From contig NZ_JAABNR010000008.1 in assembly GCF_009925085.1 (NCBI RefSeq), positions 1 to 64,000 on the forward strand: a stretch of 64,000 bases of DNA. Reading direction: 5' to 3'. The notes beneath the pieces were generated by a model, which did not search any database, was not told the origin of the DNA, and saw only the letters and a program-made list of their open reading frames with translations. Source of the DNA: Stagnihabitans tardus (GTDB lineage: Bacteria > Pseudomonadota > Alphaproteobacteria > Rhodobacterales > Rhodobacteraceae). Both the position numbers and the translations under genes were made by a program. This document shows positions 18,005 to 28,040 of the stretch, piece by piece. Position 1 is the stretch's first letter, and every line of letters begins with the position of its first letter.

Positions 18005-18469
18005 GGTCGCAATGGCTGAAGCGGCTTTTGTGCGTCAATGCCGTTATGCGGTAAGCGCATGGCTCCTCCGGTCTCGTTCCCGAGCCGTCGCGCTTCCCCC
18101 CTCTTGCCCCGAAGCTTCCCCTTCCGCCATGTCGCCAAAGGTCGCAGCCCGCCCATTCCCGGCATCCGGACGGCGGTTTCCGACATCGTCGCCCAAGGAT
18201 TGTGCAGATGCAGAAAGTGCGAGCCCAAAAAAACGGCACTCCCGGCCGAATTGCACAAAGTCGCAAAATCGCGATGGGGCTTTCGTTGCAGGCGCGCGGG
18301 GTTTGACGCCTTCTTGACCCATCCCGGGCCACGACCCGGGGTGTCGGCGGCAGGGGCTCGTTTTGCAGGCTCGCCCCCACCGCCTTGGTGCAACACTGGC
18401 TGCCGGCCCAATATGGGCGGTTCTGTCCCGCATGGGAAGACCGTAGGGCAGCCCTGACGGGGGATTCCC
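18005..18469 (+). other. Upstream region of urtA without a gene
   Basis: This 465-bp stretch carries no ORF with protein-like character. It should hold the urt promoter, which would be expected to respond to nitrogen control (NtrC/sigma-54) as for other urea transporters. I could not find a convincing -24/-12 element. TTGCAC at about 18252 and GGTGCAAC at about 18386 are possible half-sites only. Confidence 0.4.
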
Positions 18470-19765
18470 ATGAAACTTTCTCGCCGCATGCTTCTGGCCG
18501 GAGGCGCAGCCGCCCTCTCGGCCCCGCTGACCGCCCGCCTGGCCTTTGCCCAGGAAGAGACGATCAAGGTCGGCATCCTGCACTCGCTGTCGGGCACGAT
18601 GGCGATTTCCGAGACCACGCTGAAAGACACGATGCTGATGCTGATCGAGGCGCAGAACGCCAAGGGCGGCCTTCTGGGCAAGAAGCTCGAGGCCGTCGTC
18701 GTCGACCCGGCCTCGGACTGGCCGCTCTTCGCCGAAAAGGCGCGCGAGCTTCTGACCGTCGACAAGGTCGCCGCCATGTTCGGCTGCTGGACCTCCGTGT
18801 CGCGCAAGTCGGTCCTGCCGGTGGTCGAAGAGCTGAACGGCCTCTTGTTCTATCCGGTCCAGTATGAGGGCGAGGAATCGTCCAAGAACGTGATCTACAC
18901 CGGTGCCGCGCCGAACCAGCAGGCGATCCCGGCCACCGATTACTTCCTGAACGAGCTCGGCATCCAGAAGTTCGCCCTGCTCGGCACCGACTATGTCTAT
19001 CCGCGCACCACGAACAACATCCTGGAAGCTTACCTCAAGTCCAAGGGCATCCCGGCTGAGGATATCTTCGTCAACTACACCCCCTTCGGCCATTCCGACT
19101 GGGCCAAGATCGTGGCCGACGTCGTGGCCTTGGGCGCCGATGGCAAGAAGGTCGGCGTCATCTCGACGATCAACGGCGACGCCAATATCGGCTTCTACAA
19201 GGAACTGGCGGCGGCCGGCGTCACCGCCGACAAGCTGCCCGTCGTGGCCTTCTCGGTCGGTGAAGAGGAACTCTCGGGCCTCGACACCTCGAACCTGGTC
19301 GGTCACCTGGCCGCCTGGAACTACTTCCAGACCGCCGAAGCGCCCGACAATGCCAAGTTCATCGCGGACTGGAAGGCCTTCATCAAGGACGACAAGCGCG
19401 TCACCAACGACCCGATGGAAGCCCATTACATCGGCTTCAACATGTGGGTGAATGCGGTGACGGCGGCGGGCACGACCGATGTCGACCCGGTGCTGGATGC
19501 GCTGGTCGGTCAGAAGTTCCCGAACCTGACCGGCGGCATGGCCGAGCTTCTGCCCAACCACCACCTGACCAAGCCCGTGCTGATCGGCGAGATCCGTGCG
19601 GATGGCCAGTTCGACATCATCTCCCAGACCGAGCCGGTCGCGGGCGATGCCTGGACCGACTTCCTGCCCGAATCGGCGGTGCTGGAATCGGATTGGAAGG
19701 ACCTGAAGTGCGGCATGTACAACAAGGACACCAAGACCTGCGTCCAGTTGAAGTCGAACTACTGA
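18470..19765 (+). CDS. urtA: Urea ABC transporter substrate-binding protein
   Basis: The 431-aa protein carries a Tat-like signal (SRRMLLAGGAAALSAPLTA) with cleavage near residue 27. It has the UrtA hallmarks: KVGILHSLSGTMAISETTLK, AMFGCWTSVSRKSVLPVVEE and LFYPVQYEGEESS. It is the periplasmic receptor that hands urea to UrtBC. First gene of urtABCDE; a strong hairpin separates it from urtB, probably to raise its expression over the membrane parts. No urease genes appear in the window. Confidence 0.96.
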   Translation: MKLSRRMLLAGGAAALSAPLTARLAFAQEETIKVGILHSLSGTMAISETTLKDTMLMLIEAQNAKGGLLGKKLEAVVVDPASDWPLFAEKARELLTVDKVAAMFGCWTSVSRKSVLPVVEELNGLLFYPVQYEGEESSKNVIYTGAAPNQQAIPATDYFLNELGIQKFALLGTDYVYPRTTNNILEAYLKSKGIPAEDIFVNYTPFGHSDWAKIVADVVALGADGKKVGVISTINGDANIGFYKELAAAGVTADKLPVVAFSVGEEELSGLDTSNLVGHLAAWNYFQTAEAPDNAKFIADWKAFIKDDKRVTNDPMEAHYIGFNMWVNAVTAAGTTDVDPVLDALVGQKFPNLTGGMAELLPNHHLTKPVLIGEIRADGQFDIISQTEPVAGDAWTDFLPESAVLESDWKDLKCGMYNKDTKTCVQLKSNY

Positions 19766-19790
19766 TCTGACGGGGCTCTTTTGCCCCAAG

Positions 19791-19813
19791 GGGGGCGCCC
19801 ATCCGGCGCCCCC
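19791..19813 (+). terminator. Attenuator-like hairpin between urtA and urtB
   Basis: GGGGGCGCC-CATCC-GGCGCCCCC, a perfect 9-bp stem with no T run after it. It is placed after the binding-protein gene, where such hairpins usually stabilise the upstream mRNA or partly terminate transcription. A smaller GGGGC/GCCCC hairpin precedes it. Confidence 0.6.
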
Positions 19814-19831
19814 AACTCTTCCGGAGGTCCC

Positions 19832-21760
19832 ATGCGCGCCCTGATCCTGGCCTTTCTGGCCCTTCTCCTGGCATGTCCGGTGCAGGCCGACACGGTCGCC
19901 CAGATCGTCGCCGCCCAATCCGCCGCCATCGAGAAACCCTCGCGCCAGACCATCGGCCCGGTGATTTCGTCCCTGGCCGCCAGCGGAGACCCGATGGCCG
20001 CGCAGGTGCTGGAGGCCTGGGGCGACAAACGCCTGGGGCAAAGGAAATCCGACAAGGCCTTCTTCATCCTGGCCCCCGATTCAGCGGGTTATGCCCTGAC
20101 CGACCTCTCTGGCGCCGCCGCAGGCACAGCCGCGAAAGCCGAGATCACCGAGTTGAAACCCAATGCCGGCGTGCGGGGCCTGATCGCCGCCGCCCTTGTG
20201 CAGTTCACCCTCTCTGACCCCGACCCCGTGAAACGCGCCGCCGCGCTGAATTCCATCGCCCAGGACCCGAACCCGGAAAGCCTGGAGCCGCTGCGCGCCG
20301 CGATCGAGACCGAGACCGACCCGGCGCTCAAGGCCCAGAAACTCCGCCTGGAACGCCTTTTGACCATCCGCTTCGACCCGACCCCCGAGGCGCGGATCCT
20401 CGCCATCCAAAGCTTCGGCTCCGACAGTGGCATCGACCTGCGCGCCGCCCTCTCGCCCCTCGTCGCCACGACGCGGCAAGTGGCCGAGACGCCCTCGGGC
20501 AACATCGCCCGCAGCCTGCGCCCCGGCCGCGACATTTCCGAGACCGAGGCCTATGACCTCCTGGTCGCAGCCAACCTCGCCCCCGCCCGCCTGACCATCG
20601 AGGCGCAGAAAAAGGCCCTCGCCGCCCATATCGTCGATGGCAAGGTCGGCGGCATTTCCCTGGCTGAGCTTTCTGACCAAAAGGCCCGCGACCTGGCCTA
20701 TACCGCGCTGGAAACCTCCGGTGCCGTCCCCGCCGCCGCCACCGCCGACGAGGTCACGGCGGCCGTTGCCAAATACCAGGTCTTCGAGACCTATGCCGAG
20801 CCCGATCCGCAGGTGACCGCAGCCGCGCTGGAGGCGCTAGGCGGCATCGACCGCTCCGTCGGCCTGATGACCACGGCGGACCTCGCCATGGACGGCGTGA
20901 GCCTCGCCGCGATCTATTTCCTCGCCGCCATTGGCCTCGCCATCACCTTCGGCGTCATGCGCGTCATCAACATGGCCCACGGCGAGTTCATCACCATGGG
21001 CGCCTATACCGGCTTCGTCGTCCAGACCCTGGTCCCCGACAAGACCCTGTCGCTGGTCCTGGCCTTCCCGCTTGCCTTCGTCATCACCTTCGCCGCAGGC
21101 GTCGCGATGGAGCGCCTGGTGATCCGCCACCTCTACAAGCGCCCGCTGGAGACGCTGCTTGCGACCTTCGGCATCTCCATCGCCCTGCAACAGGTCTTCA
21201 AGAACATCTTCGGCACGCAAGCAAGGCCCCTGACCTCGCCCGACTGGCTGGGCGGCGCCCTGGTCTTCAACGACGTGGTCTCGATCAGCTATATCCGCCT
21301 CGCCATCATCGCGCTCGCCGCGATCTTCCTCATGGTCTTCCTCTATATCATGAAGCGCACGCGTCTGGGGCTAGAGGTCCGCGCCGTGACGCAGAACCCG
21401 ACCATGGCGGCCTCCATGGGGATCAACCCCGACCGGATCAACATGCTGACCTTTGGCCTGGGCAGTGGCATCGCGGGCATCGCGGGCGTCTCCATCGGCC
21501 TTTACGCCAAGGTCACCTCCGAGCTTGGCGCCGATTACATCGTCCAGAGCTTCATGACCGTGGTCGTCGGCGGCGTCGGCAACATCTTCGGAGCCCTCGC
21601 CGGCGCCGGCATGATCGGCGGGTTGCAAAAGGCCATCGAGTTCCTGAACCCCTCGAACACGCTCGCCGCCCAAACCTACATGATCCTCTTCATCATCCTC
21701 TTCATCCAGGTCCGCCCGCGCGGCATCATCGCGCTCAAGGGCCGGGCGGCAGGAGACTGA
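19832..21760 (+). CDS. urtB: Urea ABC transporter permease UrtB
   Basis: This 642-aa permease has the extended UrtB form. A signal peptide (MRALILAFLALLLACPVQA) is followed by a roughly 320-residue soluble N-terminal domain with alpha-helical repeat character (AAALNSIAQDPNPESLEPLR). The LivH-like membrane domain begins near residue 350 (GVSLAAIYFLAAIGLAITFG, INMAHGEFITMGAYTGFVV). The LivH family motif around GLEVRAVTQNPTMAASMGIN is intact. GGAGG precedes the ATG at 19832. Its stop is 1 nt from urtC. Confidence 0.95.
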   Translation: MRALILAFLALLLACPVQADTVAQIVAAQSAAIEKPSRQTIGPVISSLAASGDPMAAQVLEAWGDKRLGQRKSDKAFFILAPDSAGYALTDLSGAAAGTAAKAEITELKPNAGVRGLIAAALVQFTLSDPDPVKRAAALNSIAQDPNPESLEPLRAAIETETDPALKAQKLRLERLLTIRFDPTPEARILAIQSFGSDSGIDLRAALSPLVATTRQVAETPSGNIARSLRPGRDISETEAYDLLVAANLAPARLTIEAQKKALAAHIVDGKVGGISLAELSDQKARDLAYTALETSGAVPAAATADEVTAAVAKYQVFETYAEPDPQVTAAALEALGGIDRSVGLMTTADLAMDGVSLAAIYFLAAIGLAITFGVMRVINMAHGEFITMGAYTGFVVQTLVPDKTLSLVLAFPLAFVITFAAGVAMERLVIRHLYKRPLETLLATFGISIALQQVFKNIFGTQARPLTSPDWLGGALVFNDVVSISYIRLAIIALAAIFLMVFLYIMKRTRLGLEVRAVTQNPTMAASMGINPDRINMLTFGLGSGIAGIAGVSIGLYAKVTSELGADYIVQSFMTVVVGGVGNIFGALAGAGMIGGLQKAIEFLNPSNTLAAQTYMILFIILFIQVRPRGIIALKGRAAGD

Positions 21761-21761
21761 C

Positions 21762-23126
21762 ATGACCCTCCCCCTCACCGAAACCCCGACCCCGGCCACG
21801 CAAGCCCCGGCCCCCCTTTCATCTTTTCAAAAATATCCCGGGGGTCCGGGGGCAGAGCCCCCGGCGGGGTCCGGGGCAGAGCCCCGGGGCTCCGCCGCCC
21901 TCGCGCCGCGTTCCTTCCTGGCCAAGAACCCATCCGTCTTCTGGTTCCTCCTGGCGCTCGCCGTCCTGACCGCCGTGGTCACGATCCTCTCGCCCGCGCT
22001 GGGGATGGGGGCGATGTCGACCTCCTTCGTCAAGACGCTGGGCAAGACGCTTTGCCTGTGCATCGCGGCGCTGGCCATGGATGTCGTCTGGGGCTACACG
22101 GGCATCCTCTCCCTCGGCCACATGGCCTTCTTCGGCCTCGGCGGCTATATGATCGGCCAGTGGCTGATGTATGCCCGCACCGAGGAGATCGTCGTCGCGG
22201 CCCTCGCCTCCGACCCGATCCCCCCCACCGCAATCGAGATCGCCCAGGGCGTCACGACCCAGATCTTCGGCGTCGTGGGCTCCTCCGACCTGCCGCTGGT
22301 CTGGAGCTTTGCCCATTCGCTTCCCCTGCAACTGATGCTGGTCGTCCTCGTGCCGGGCGTGCTGGCGGGGATCTTCGGCTGGCTGGCCTTCCGGAGCCGC
22401 GTGACCGGGGTCTATCTCTCGATCCTGACCCAGGCCATGACGCTGGCGCTCTCGCTCTACCTCTTCCAGAACGACTCTGGCCTTCGCGGCAACAACGGGC
22501 TTTCGGGCCTGCAGAACCTGCCGGGGCTGGCCGAGACCTCGCAGGACGACCTCTCGATCTGGTTCTTCTGGGCCTCGGCCCTGGGCCTGGCCCTGGCCTA
22601 TCTCCTCTGCGCCTGGGCCACCTCCGGCAAATTCGGCTCGGTCCTGCGCGCCATCCGTGACGACGAGGCGCGGGTGCGCTTCCTGGGCTACCCGGTCGAG
22701 GGCTTCAAGCTCTTCGTCTTCACTGCCACGGCGGTCCTCTGCGGCCTGGCCGGAGCGCTTTACTACCCGCAAGCCGGCATCATCAACCCGGCCGAACTCG
22801 CCCCCATCGCGTCCATTTACCTCGCCGTCTGGGTGGCCATCGGCGGTCGTGGCAAGCTTTACGGCGCGGTGATCGGCGCGGCCCTGGTCTCGCTTCTCTC
22901 CACCTGGTTCACAGGGGGCCGCGCGCCGCAGGTCCCGCTGGGGTTCTACACCATCGATTGGGTGGACTGGTGGCAGGTGCTTCTGGGCCTGGCCTTCGTC
23001 TGCGTGACGCTTTTCGCCCCCAAGGGTATCGGCGGCATCTTCGACCGCATTGCACCCCCTGACCGCAAGGGCGCCCCCCTTGGCCCTGATGACGGCGCCC
23101 TGATGGAAAAGGAGGCCCGGGAATGA
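21762..23126 (+). CDS. urtC: Urea ABC transporter permease UrtC, with in-frame repeat insertion
   Basis: The 454-aa permease has LivM-like membrane helices from about residue 58 to 425, with LAMDVVWGYTGILSLGHMAF and GWLAFRSRVTGVYLSILTQA. It pairs with UrtB as the urea channel. The N-terminus is odd. Residues about 19-47 (LSSFQKYPGGPGAEPPAGSG and beyond) are encoded by a copy of the intergenic stem-loop repeat, read in frame without stops. The tail of about 50 residues precedes the first helix, so the insertion is probably tolerated in the cytoplasm. The stop overlaps urtD by 4 nt. Confidence 0.95.
   Translation: MTLPLTETPTPATQAPAPLSSFQKYPGGPGAEPPAGSGAEPRGSAALAPRSFLAKNPSVFWFLLALAVLTAVVTILSPALGMGAMSTSFVKTLGKTLCLCIAALAMDVVWGYTGILSLGHMAFFGLGGYMIGQWLMYARTEEIVVAALASDPIPPTAIEIAQGVTTQIFGVVGSSDLPLVWSFAHSLPLQLMLVVLVPGVLAGIFGWLAFRSRVTGVYLSILTQAMTLALSLYLFQNDSGLRGNNGLSGLQNLPGLAETSQDDLSIWFFWASALGLALAYLLCAWATSGKFGSVLRAIRDDEARVRFLGYPVEGFKLFVFTATAVLCGLAGALYYPQAGIINPAELAPIASIYLAVWVAIGGRGKLYGAVIGAALVSLLSTWFTGGRAPQVPLGFYTIDWVDWWQVLLGLAFVCVTLFAPKGIGGIFDRIAPPDRKGAPLGPDDGALMEKEARE
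21820..21898 (-). repeat. Composite element copy 8 (modules D-C-B) inside urtC
   Basis: CTTTCATCTTTTCAAAAATA followed by TCCCGGGGG matches tail D on the minus strand (GGGATATTT...GATGAAAG). Two hairpins follow: CCGGGGGC-AGA-GCCCCCGG and CCGGGGC-AGA-GCCCCGG. This is the only copy I found inside a coding sequence. Confidence 0.8.
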
Positions 23127-23866
23127 GCGCTTTGCTGGAGGTTTCCGGCGTCTCCGTTTCGTTTGACGGGTTCCGGGCGATCAACAACCTCTCCTTTTCC
23201 ATCGGCCCGACCGAGCTGCGCGCCATCATCGGCCCGAATGGCGCGGGCAAGACGACCTTCATGGACATCGTCACCGGCAAGACAAGGCCCGACTCCGGCA
23301 CCGTCACCTGGGGCGAGAAGGGGATATCGCTCCTGAAACTCTCGGAGGCAGAGATCGCCCGCGCGGGCGTGGGCCGCAAGTTCCAGCGCCCCACGGTCTT
23401 CGAGGATCAGACGGTGGCCGAGAACCTGACGCTGGCGCTCAAATCCCCGCGCGGGCCGCTCGCCGCGCTCTGGTTCCACCTGACCGGCGCCGGGCGGCAA
23501 AGGGTCGAGGAGCTGGCGGCCAAGGTGGGCCTGACCGATCACCTCTCCCGCAAGGCCGGAGAGCTGGCGCATGGGCAAAAGCAATGGCTGGAGATCGCCA
23601 TGCTTCTGGCCCAGGAACCGAAGCTCCTTTTGGTCGACGAACCCGCCGCGGGCATGACGCTCGCGGAACGCGAGCTGACCACCGCCATGCTGGTGGACCT
23701 TGCGAAATCCCATGCCGTCGTCGTGGTCGAACATGACATGGACTTCGTCCGCCGCTTGAACTGCCGGGTGACCGTCCTGCACGAAGGCTCGGTCCTGGCC
23801 GAGGGCTCCTTGGACCATGTCACCGCCGACCCCCAAGTCATCGAAGTTTACCTCGGGAGGGGATGA
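23123..23866 (+). CDS. urtD: Urea ABC transporter ATP-binding protein UrtD
   Basis: The 247-aa ATPase has Walker A GPNGAGKT, a signature region around AGELAHGQKQWLEIAM, Walker B LLLVDEPAAGM and switch His EHDMDFV. It belongs to the branched-chain amino acid/urea (LivG) class and energises UrtBC with UrtE. The start overlaps urtC and the end overlaps urtE, so the five genes form one translationally coupled unit. Confidence 0.96.
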   Translation: MSALLEVSGVSVSFDGFRAINNLSFSIGPTELRAIIGPNGAGKTTFMDIVTGKTRPDSGTVTWGEKGISLLKLSEAEIARAGVGRKFQRPTVFEDQTVAENLTLALKSPRGPLAALWFHLTGAGRQRVEELAAKVGLTDHLSRKAGELAHGQKQWLEIAMLLAQEPKLLLVDEPAAGMTLAERELTTAMLVDLAKSHAVVVVEHDMDFVRRLNCRVTVLHEGSVLAEGSLDHVTADPQVIEVYLGRG

Positions 23867-24561
23867 TGCTGCAAACCAAGGGACTGACCCTGCATTACGG
23901 CGGCGCCCGCATCCTGCATGGCATCGACTTTGCCGCCAAGCCCGGCGAGGTCACAGTGATCATGGGGACGAATGGGGTGGGCAAGACCTCGTTCCTGAAG
24001 GCGCTGGCTGGCACCCATGCGCGGTCGGGCGGGGATGTGATCCTTGGGGGCGAGACCTTGGGTCGGCTGAAGCCGCAAGAGATGGCCGCGCGCGGCGTGG
24101 CCGTCGTGCCGCAGGGACGGATGATCTTTCCGCTTCTGACCGTGAAAGAGAACCTCGAGACGGCTTACGCCACTCTCCCGAAGTCCGAACACCGCATCCC
24201 GGATGAAATCTATGACCTCTTCCCCGTCCTGCGCGACATGACGCGTCGGCGCGGCGGAGACCTTTCCGGCGGTCAGCAGCAGCAACTGGCCATCGCGCGG
24301 GCCATGCTGATGAAGCCCAAGGTTCTCCTTTTGGATGAACCCACCGAGGGCATCCAGCCCAATATCATCCAGCAGATCGGCCGCGTGATCACCTACCTCA
24401 AGCAAAAGGGCGATATCGCCGTCGTCCTGGTCGAGCAGTATTTCGACTTCGCCTATGGGCTGGCCGATCAGTTCTATGTCTTCCGTCGCGGCCAGGTCGC
24501 CATGCAGGGCGCGCGCGGCGAGATCACCGAAGCAGCGCTCCGCGCCGAGGTTTCGGTCTGA
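23866..24561 (+). CDS. urtE: Urea ABC transporter ATP-binding protein UrtE
   Basis: The 231-aa ATPase of the LivF class has Walker A GTNGVGKTS, signature LSGGQQQQLAIARA and Walker B VLLLDEPTEGIQPN, the last typical of UrtE. Either of two adjacent ATGs (23863, 23866) may start it; GGGAGGGG spacing favours 23866. It ends the urt operon. An 11-bp inverted repeat (24555-24565 and 24610-24620) begins at its stop codon. Confidence 0.95.
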   Translation: MLQTKGLTLHYGGARILHGIDFAAKPGEVTVIMGTNGVGKTSFLKALAGTHARSGGDVILGGETLGRLKPQEMAARGVAVVPQGRMIFPLLTVKENLETAYATLPKSEHRIPDEIYDLFPVLRDMTRRRGGDLSGGQQQQLAIARAMLMKPKVLLLDEPTEGIQPNIIQQIGRVITYLKQKGDIAVVLVEQYFDFAYGLADQFYVFRRGQVAMQGARGEITEAALRAEVSV

Positions 24562-24678
24562 TTACCGTCGCAAAACCATAGACTTTGCCGAAAAAGTTAA
24601 CCATTATGGCGGTAATCAGAAGACGCAGGACCGGGGCAAAAGACCCTGGCCGGCACCAGGCACGAGCAGGCACATCAA

Positions 24679-27600
24679 TTGGTCACGCTGACGGGCGGGT
24701 CGGGGAACGATACCCTGACCGGAGGCACGGGCGCCGATTCCCTTGTGGGGAATGCTGGCAATGACTCGCTTTATGGCGGGTCGGGCAACGATACGCTCTC
24801 GGGCGGTTCGGGGGCTGATGGGCTTTACGGCAGCACGGGCACCGACCTGGCCAGCTATGCGACCTCGGGCGCCGGGGTCTCGGTCAACCTGACCACCGGG
24901 CTAGGCGCGGGCGGGGATGCGGCGGGCGATACGCTCAGCGGCATCGAACAGGTCATCGGGTCGGATTTCGACGACACGCTGACCGGCAGCGCGGCGGCCG
25001 ACAGCCTTTACGGCGGCGCGGGCAATGACCTGATGGCCGGGCGCGGCGGGTCGGACCTCTTGTCGGGCGGCACGGGCGCCGACACGCTGGATTACAGCGC
25101 CTCGACCGGTGCGGTGACGGTGAACCTGGCGACCAATGCCGTCTCGGGCGGGGATGCTTCGGGGGACACGGTCTCGGGCTTCGAGGCGGTTTTCGGCGGC
25201 AGTTCGACCGACAACCTGACCGGAGACACCGGCGATAACACGCTTTCGGGCCTGGCCGGGGCGGATACGCTGTTCGGCGGGGCGGGCAGCGACCGGCTTT
25301 TCGGCGGCGATGCCAATGACAGCCTGGTGGGCGGCGCCGGGGCCGACCTGATCGACGGCGGAGCGGGCACGGATACGGCCGATTACAGCGCCTCTGGCGC
25401 GGCGGTCACGGTCGACCTTGGCCTCGGCACGGGGCTCGGCGGAGACGCTGCGGGCGATACGCTGACCGGGGTCGAGGTCCTGATCGGCTCGGGCCTCGAC
25501 GACAGCCTGCGCGGCGGAGCGGGGGCCGAGACGCTGAACGGCGGGCTGGGCAACGACACGATCGGGGGCGGAGCGGGGGCCGACAGCCTGGTGGGCGGCG
25601 GCGGGCTGGATACGCTCGACTATGCGACTTCAGCCGCCGGGGTGACAGTGAACCTCGGCGCCGGGACGGTGACCGGGGGCGATGCCACCGGCGACACGAT
25701 TTCGGGCTTTGAGAATGTCATCGGCTCGGGCAATGGAGACCTTCTGACCGGGGATGGGGTGGCGAACCTCTTCCTGGGCCAGGGCGGGGCGGACAGTCTT
25801 TACGGCGCGGCCGGGTCCGACAGCCTTTACGGCGGCGATGGCAATGACCTGGTCCAGGGCGGCAGCGGTGCCGACCTTCTGGACGGCGGGCTGGGCACGG
25901 ACCGGCTGGATTACGCGACCTCGACCGCCGCCGTGACGGTCAACCTGGCCACCGGCGCCACGGGCGGAGACGCGGCCGGCGACACGATCAGCGGCTTCGA
26001 GGCGGTCACGGGCGGCAGCGGCAACGACAGCCTGACGGGCGATGCGGGCGCCAATAGCCTGACCGGGGGCGGCGGCAACGACACGCTGGCGGGCGGCGCG
26101 GGGTCTGACCTGATCGAGGGCGGCACGGGCACCGACACGGCCGATTACAGCGCCTCTGGCGCCGGGGTCGCGGTCACCCTGGGCGGCACGGGTTCGGGCG
26201 GGGATGCCTCGGGCGACACGCTGACGGGCATCGAGAACCTGACGGGCTCAGGTCTCGCCGATACGCTGACGGGCGACGGGGCGGCCAACCAGCTGACGGG
26301 CGGGCAGGGCAATGACCTTCTGTCCGGCGGCGCGGGGGCCGACAGCCTTTACGGCGGCGATGGCAATGACACCCTGGCGGGGGGCACCAGCGGCGACCTT
26401 TTGCAGGGCGGCGCGGGCTTCGACGTCTTGGACTATTCCGCAGCCACGGGCGCGGTGACGGTGGACCTGGCCGGAAACTCCGCCTCGGGCAGCGATGCGG
26501 GCGGCGACACGATCAGCGGCTTCGAGGCGGTGATCGGCGGCCTGGGCTCGGACACGCTTTATGGCGACAATGCCGCCAATGCCTTTTACGGCGGAGCGGG
26601 GGCGGATTACATCGCCTCGGGCAATGGCGATGACACGCTGGCGGGGGGCTTGGGGGCCGATACGCTTTATGGCGGCGCCCAGATGGACTACCTGGACTAT
26701 TCGGCGTCAAATGCCGGGGTCTATGTCAACCTCGACACCTGGGTTGCGCTTTACGGTCATGCCCAGGGCGATGTCCTCTCGGGCGTCGATGGCATCTTCG
26801 GCTCGGCCTATAACGATACGCTGATCGGCTTCAACCAGTTCGGCCTGGTCGATGACGTCTATACCAACGTGTTTTACGGCGGCGCTGGCAATGACAGCAT
26901 CGACGGCCTGGCGGGCAACGACAGCCTCTATGGCGGCAATGATGCCGATACGGTGCTGGGCGGCGCGGGGGATGACACGGTCTCGGGCGATGCCGGGGCG
27001 GACAGCGTCCATGGCGGCGACGGCAACGACCTGGTCACGGGCGGAGAGGGCAATGACGCGGCCTTTGGCGGCGCCGGGGTCGATCAGCTTTACGGCGGCG
27101 AGGGCGCGGACACGCTGTATGGCGGGGCCAATGCCGACCTCCTGGAGGGCGGTGACGGCGATGACACGCTCTATGGCGGCGATGGCAACGACCTGGTGCA
27201 GGGCGGCGCGGGCGATGACGTCCTCTGGGGCGATGCCGGGGCGGATACTTTCGTCGGCGGCGATGGGTCGGACACGATCCATGGCGGGGCAGGCGATGTC
27301 ATCGACGGCGAGGAAAGCGGCGGGGACAACGATGTCCTGGACCTGACCGGCCAGGCGCCCTTCGTCATTCACCGCGACCCGAACAATCCCGAGAACGGGA
27401 CGGTCGATTTCCTGAACGCCCAGGGCCAGGTGACGGGTCAGCTGACCTTTTCCAATATCGAGACCATCGTCATGTGCTTTACCCCCGGCACGCGGATTGC
27501 GACGCCGCGCGGGCCGGTGCCGGTGCAGAAGCTGCGTGTGGGTGACCTGGTCCTGACCCGCGACCATGGGGCTCAACCGATCCGCTGGATCGGCAAGAAG

Positions 27601-28038
27601 CAGGTGACGGGGGCGCAGATGGCGGCGGACCCGGGGCTTCGGCCCGTGCGGATCGGGGCGGGGGCGCTGGGGCAGGGGCTGCCCTTGCGCGGCATGGATG
27701 TCTCGCGCCAGCACCGCATGCTGATGGGCGCCGCGCGGGAGGCGCTGATGTTCGGCACGGCGGAAGTCCTGGTCCGCGCCTGCCACCTCTTGCACCTGCC
27801 CGGCGTGCGGGACGTGGCGCGGGAAAGCATCACCTATATCCACCTTCTCTTCGACCGCCACGAACTCGTCATGGCAGAGGGCGCCTGGTCGGAGAGCTTC
27901 CAGCCCGGCGAGCGGACCCTGGGGGGGATGGAGGAAGAGATGCGCGCGGAGCTGTACAAGCTCTTCCCGAGCCTGGAGTTCGAAGGGGCGCGGTTGACCT
28001 TGAAAGCGCATGAGGCGCGGCTGGTTCTGGCGGAGTAG
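24679..28038 (+). CDS. Large RTX repeat protein with C-terminal Hint domain
   Basis: This 1119-aa protein starts at TTG (24679), the only in-frame start near the repeats; the ribosome site is weak and no signal peptide is seen. Residues 5-880 are RTX nonapeptides. Between them lie eight copies of a module of the form DYSASxxAVTVNL..GGDAxGDTxSGFE, with starts near residues 59, 137, 234, 313, 410, 488, 584 and 672. Residues 933-1080 form a Hint (Hedgehog/intein) domain starting [20 protein letters not shown], with Cys933 as the expected nucleophile. Likely a secreted, calcium-binding surface protein that may self-process. The start codon is the least certain point. Confidence 0.88.
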   Translation: MVTLTGGSGNDTLTGGTGADSLVGNAGNDSLYGGSGNDTLSGGSGADGLYGSTGTDLASYATSGAGVSVNLTTGLGAGGDAAGDTLSGIEQVIGSDFDDTLTGSAAADSLYGGAGNDLMAGRGGSDLLSGGTGADTLDYSASTGAVTVNLATNAVSGGDASGDTVSGFEAVFGGSSTDNLTGDTGDNTLSGLAGADTLFGGAGSDRLFGGDANDSLVGGAGADLIDGGAGTDTADYSASGAAVTVDLGLGTGLGGDAAGDTLTGVEVLIGSGLDDSLRGGAGAETLNGGLGNDTIGGGAGADSLVGGGGLDTLDYATSAAGVTVNLGAGTVTGGDATGDTISGFENVIGSGNGDLLTGDGVANLFLGQGGADSLYGAAGSDSLYGGDGNDLVQGGSGADLLDGGLGTDRLDYATSTAAVTVNLATGATGGDAAGDTISGFEAVTGGSGNDSLTGDAGANSLTGGGGNDTLAGGAGSDLIEGGTGTDTADYSASGAGVAVTLGGTGSGGDASGDTLTGIENLTGSGLADTLTGDGAANQLTGGQGNDLLSGGAGADSLYGGDGNDTLAGGTSGDLLQGGAGFDVLDYSAATGAVTVDLAGNSASGSDAGGDTISGFEAVIGGLGSDTLYGDNAANAFYGGAGADYIASGNGDDTLAGGLGADTLYGGAQMDYLDYSASNAGVYVNLDTWVALYGHAQGDVLSGVDGIFGSAYNDTLIGFNQFGLVDDVYTNVFYGGAGNDSIDGLAGNDSLYGGNDADTVLGGAGDDTVSGDAGADSVHGGDGNDLVTGGEGNDAAFGGAGVDQLYGGEGADTLYGGANADLLEGGDGDDTLYGGDGNDLVQGGAGDDVLWGDAGADTFVGGDGSDTIHGGAGDVIDGEESGGDNDVLDLTGQAPFVIHRDPNNPENGTVDFLNAQGQVTGQLTFSNIETIVMCFTPGTRIATPRGPVPVQKLRVGDLVLTRDHGAQPIRWIGKKQVTGAQMAADPGLRPVRIGAGALGQGLPLRGMDVSRQHRMLMGAAREALMFGTAEVLVRACHLLHLPGVRDVARESITYIHLLFDRHELVMAEGAWSESFQPGERTLGGMEEEMRAELYKLFPSLEFEGARLTLKAHEARLVLAE

Positions 28039-28040
28039 CG

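Noticed and set aside
18005-18469. Sigma-54 promoter and NtrC sites for urtA
   Set aside because: Expected from biology, but no TGGCAC-N5-TTGC element or paired GCAC/GTGC sites could be found by eye.
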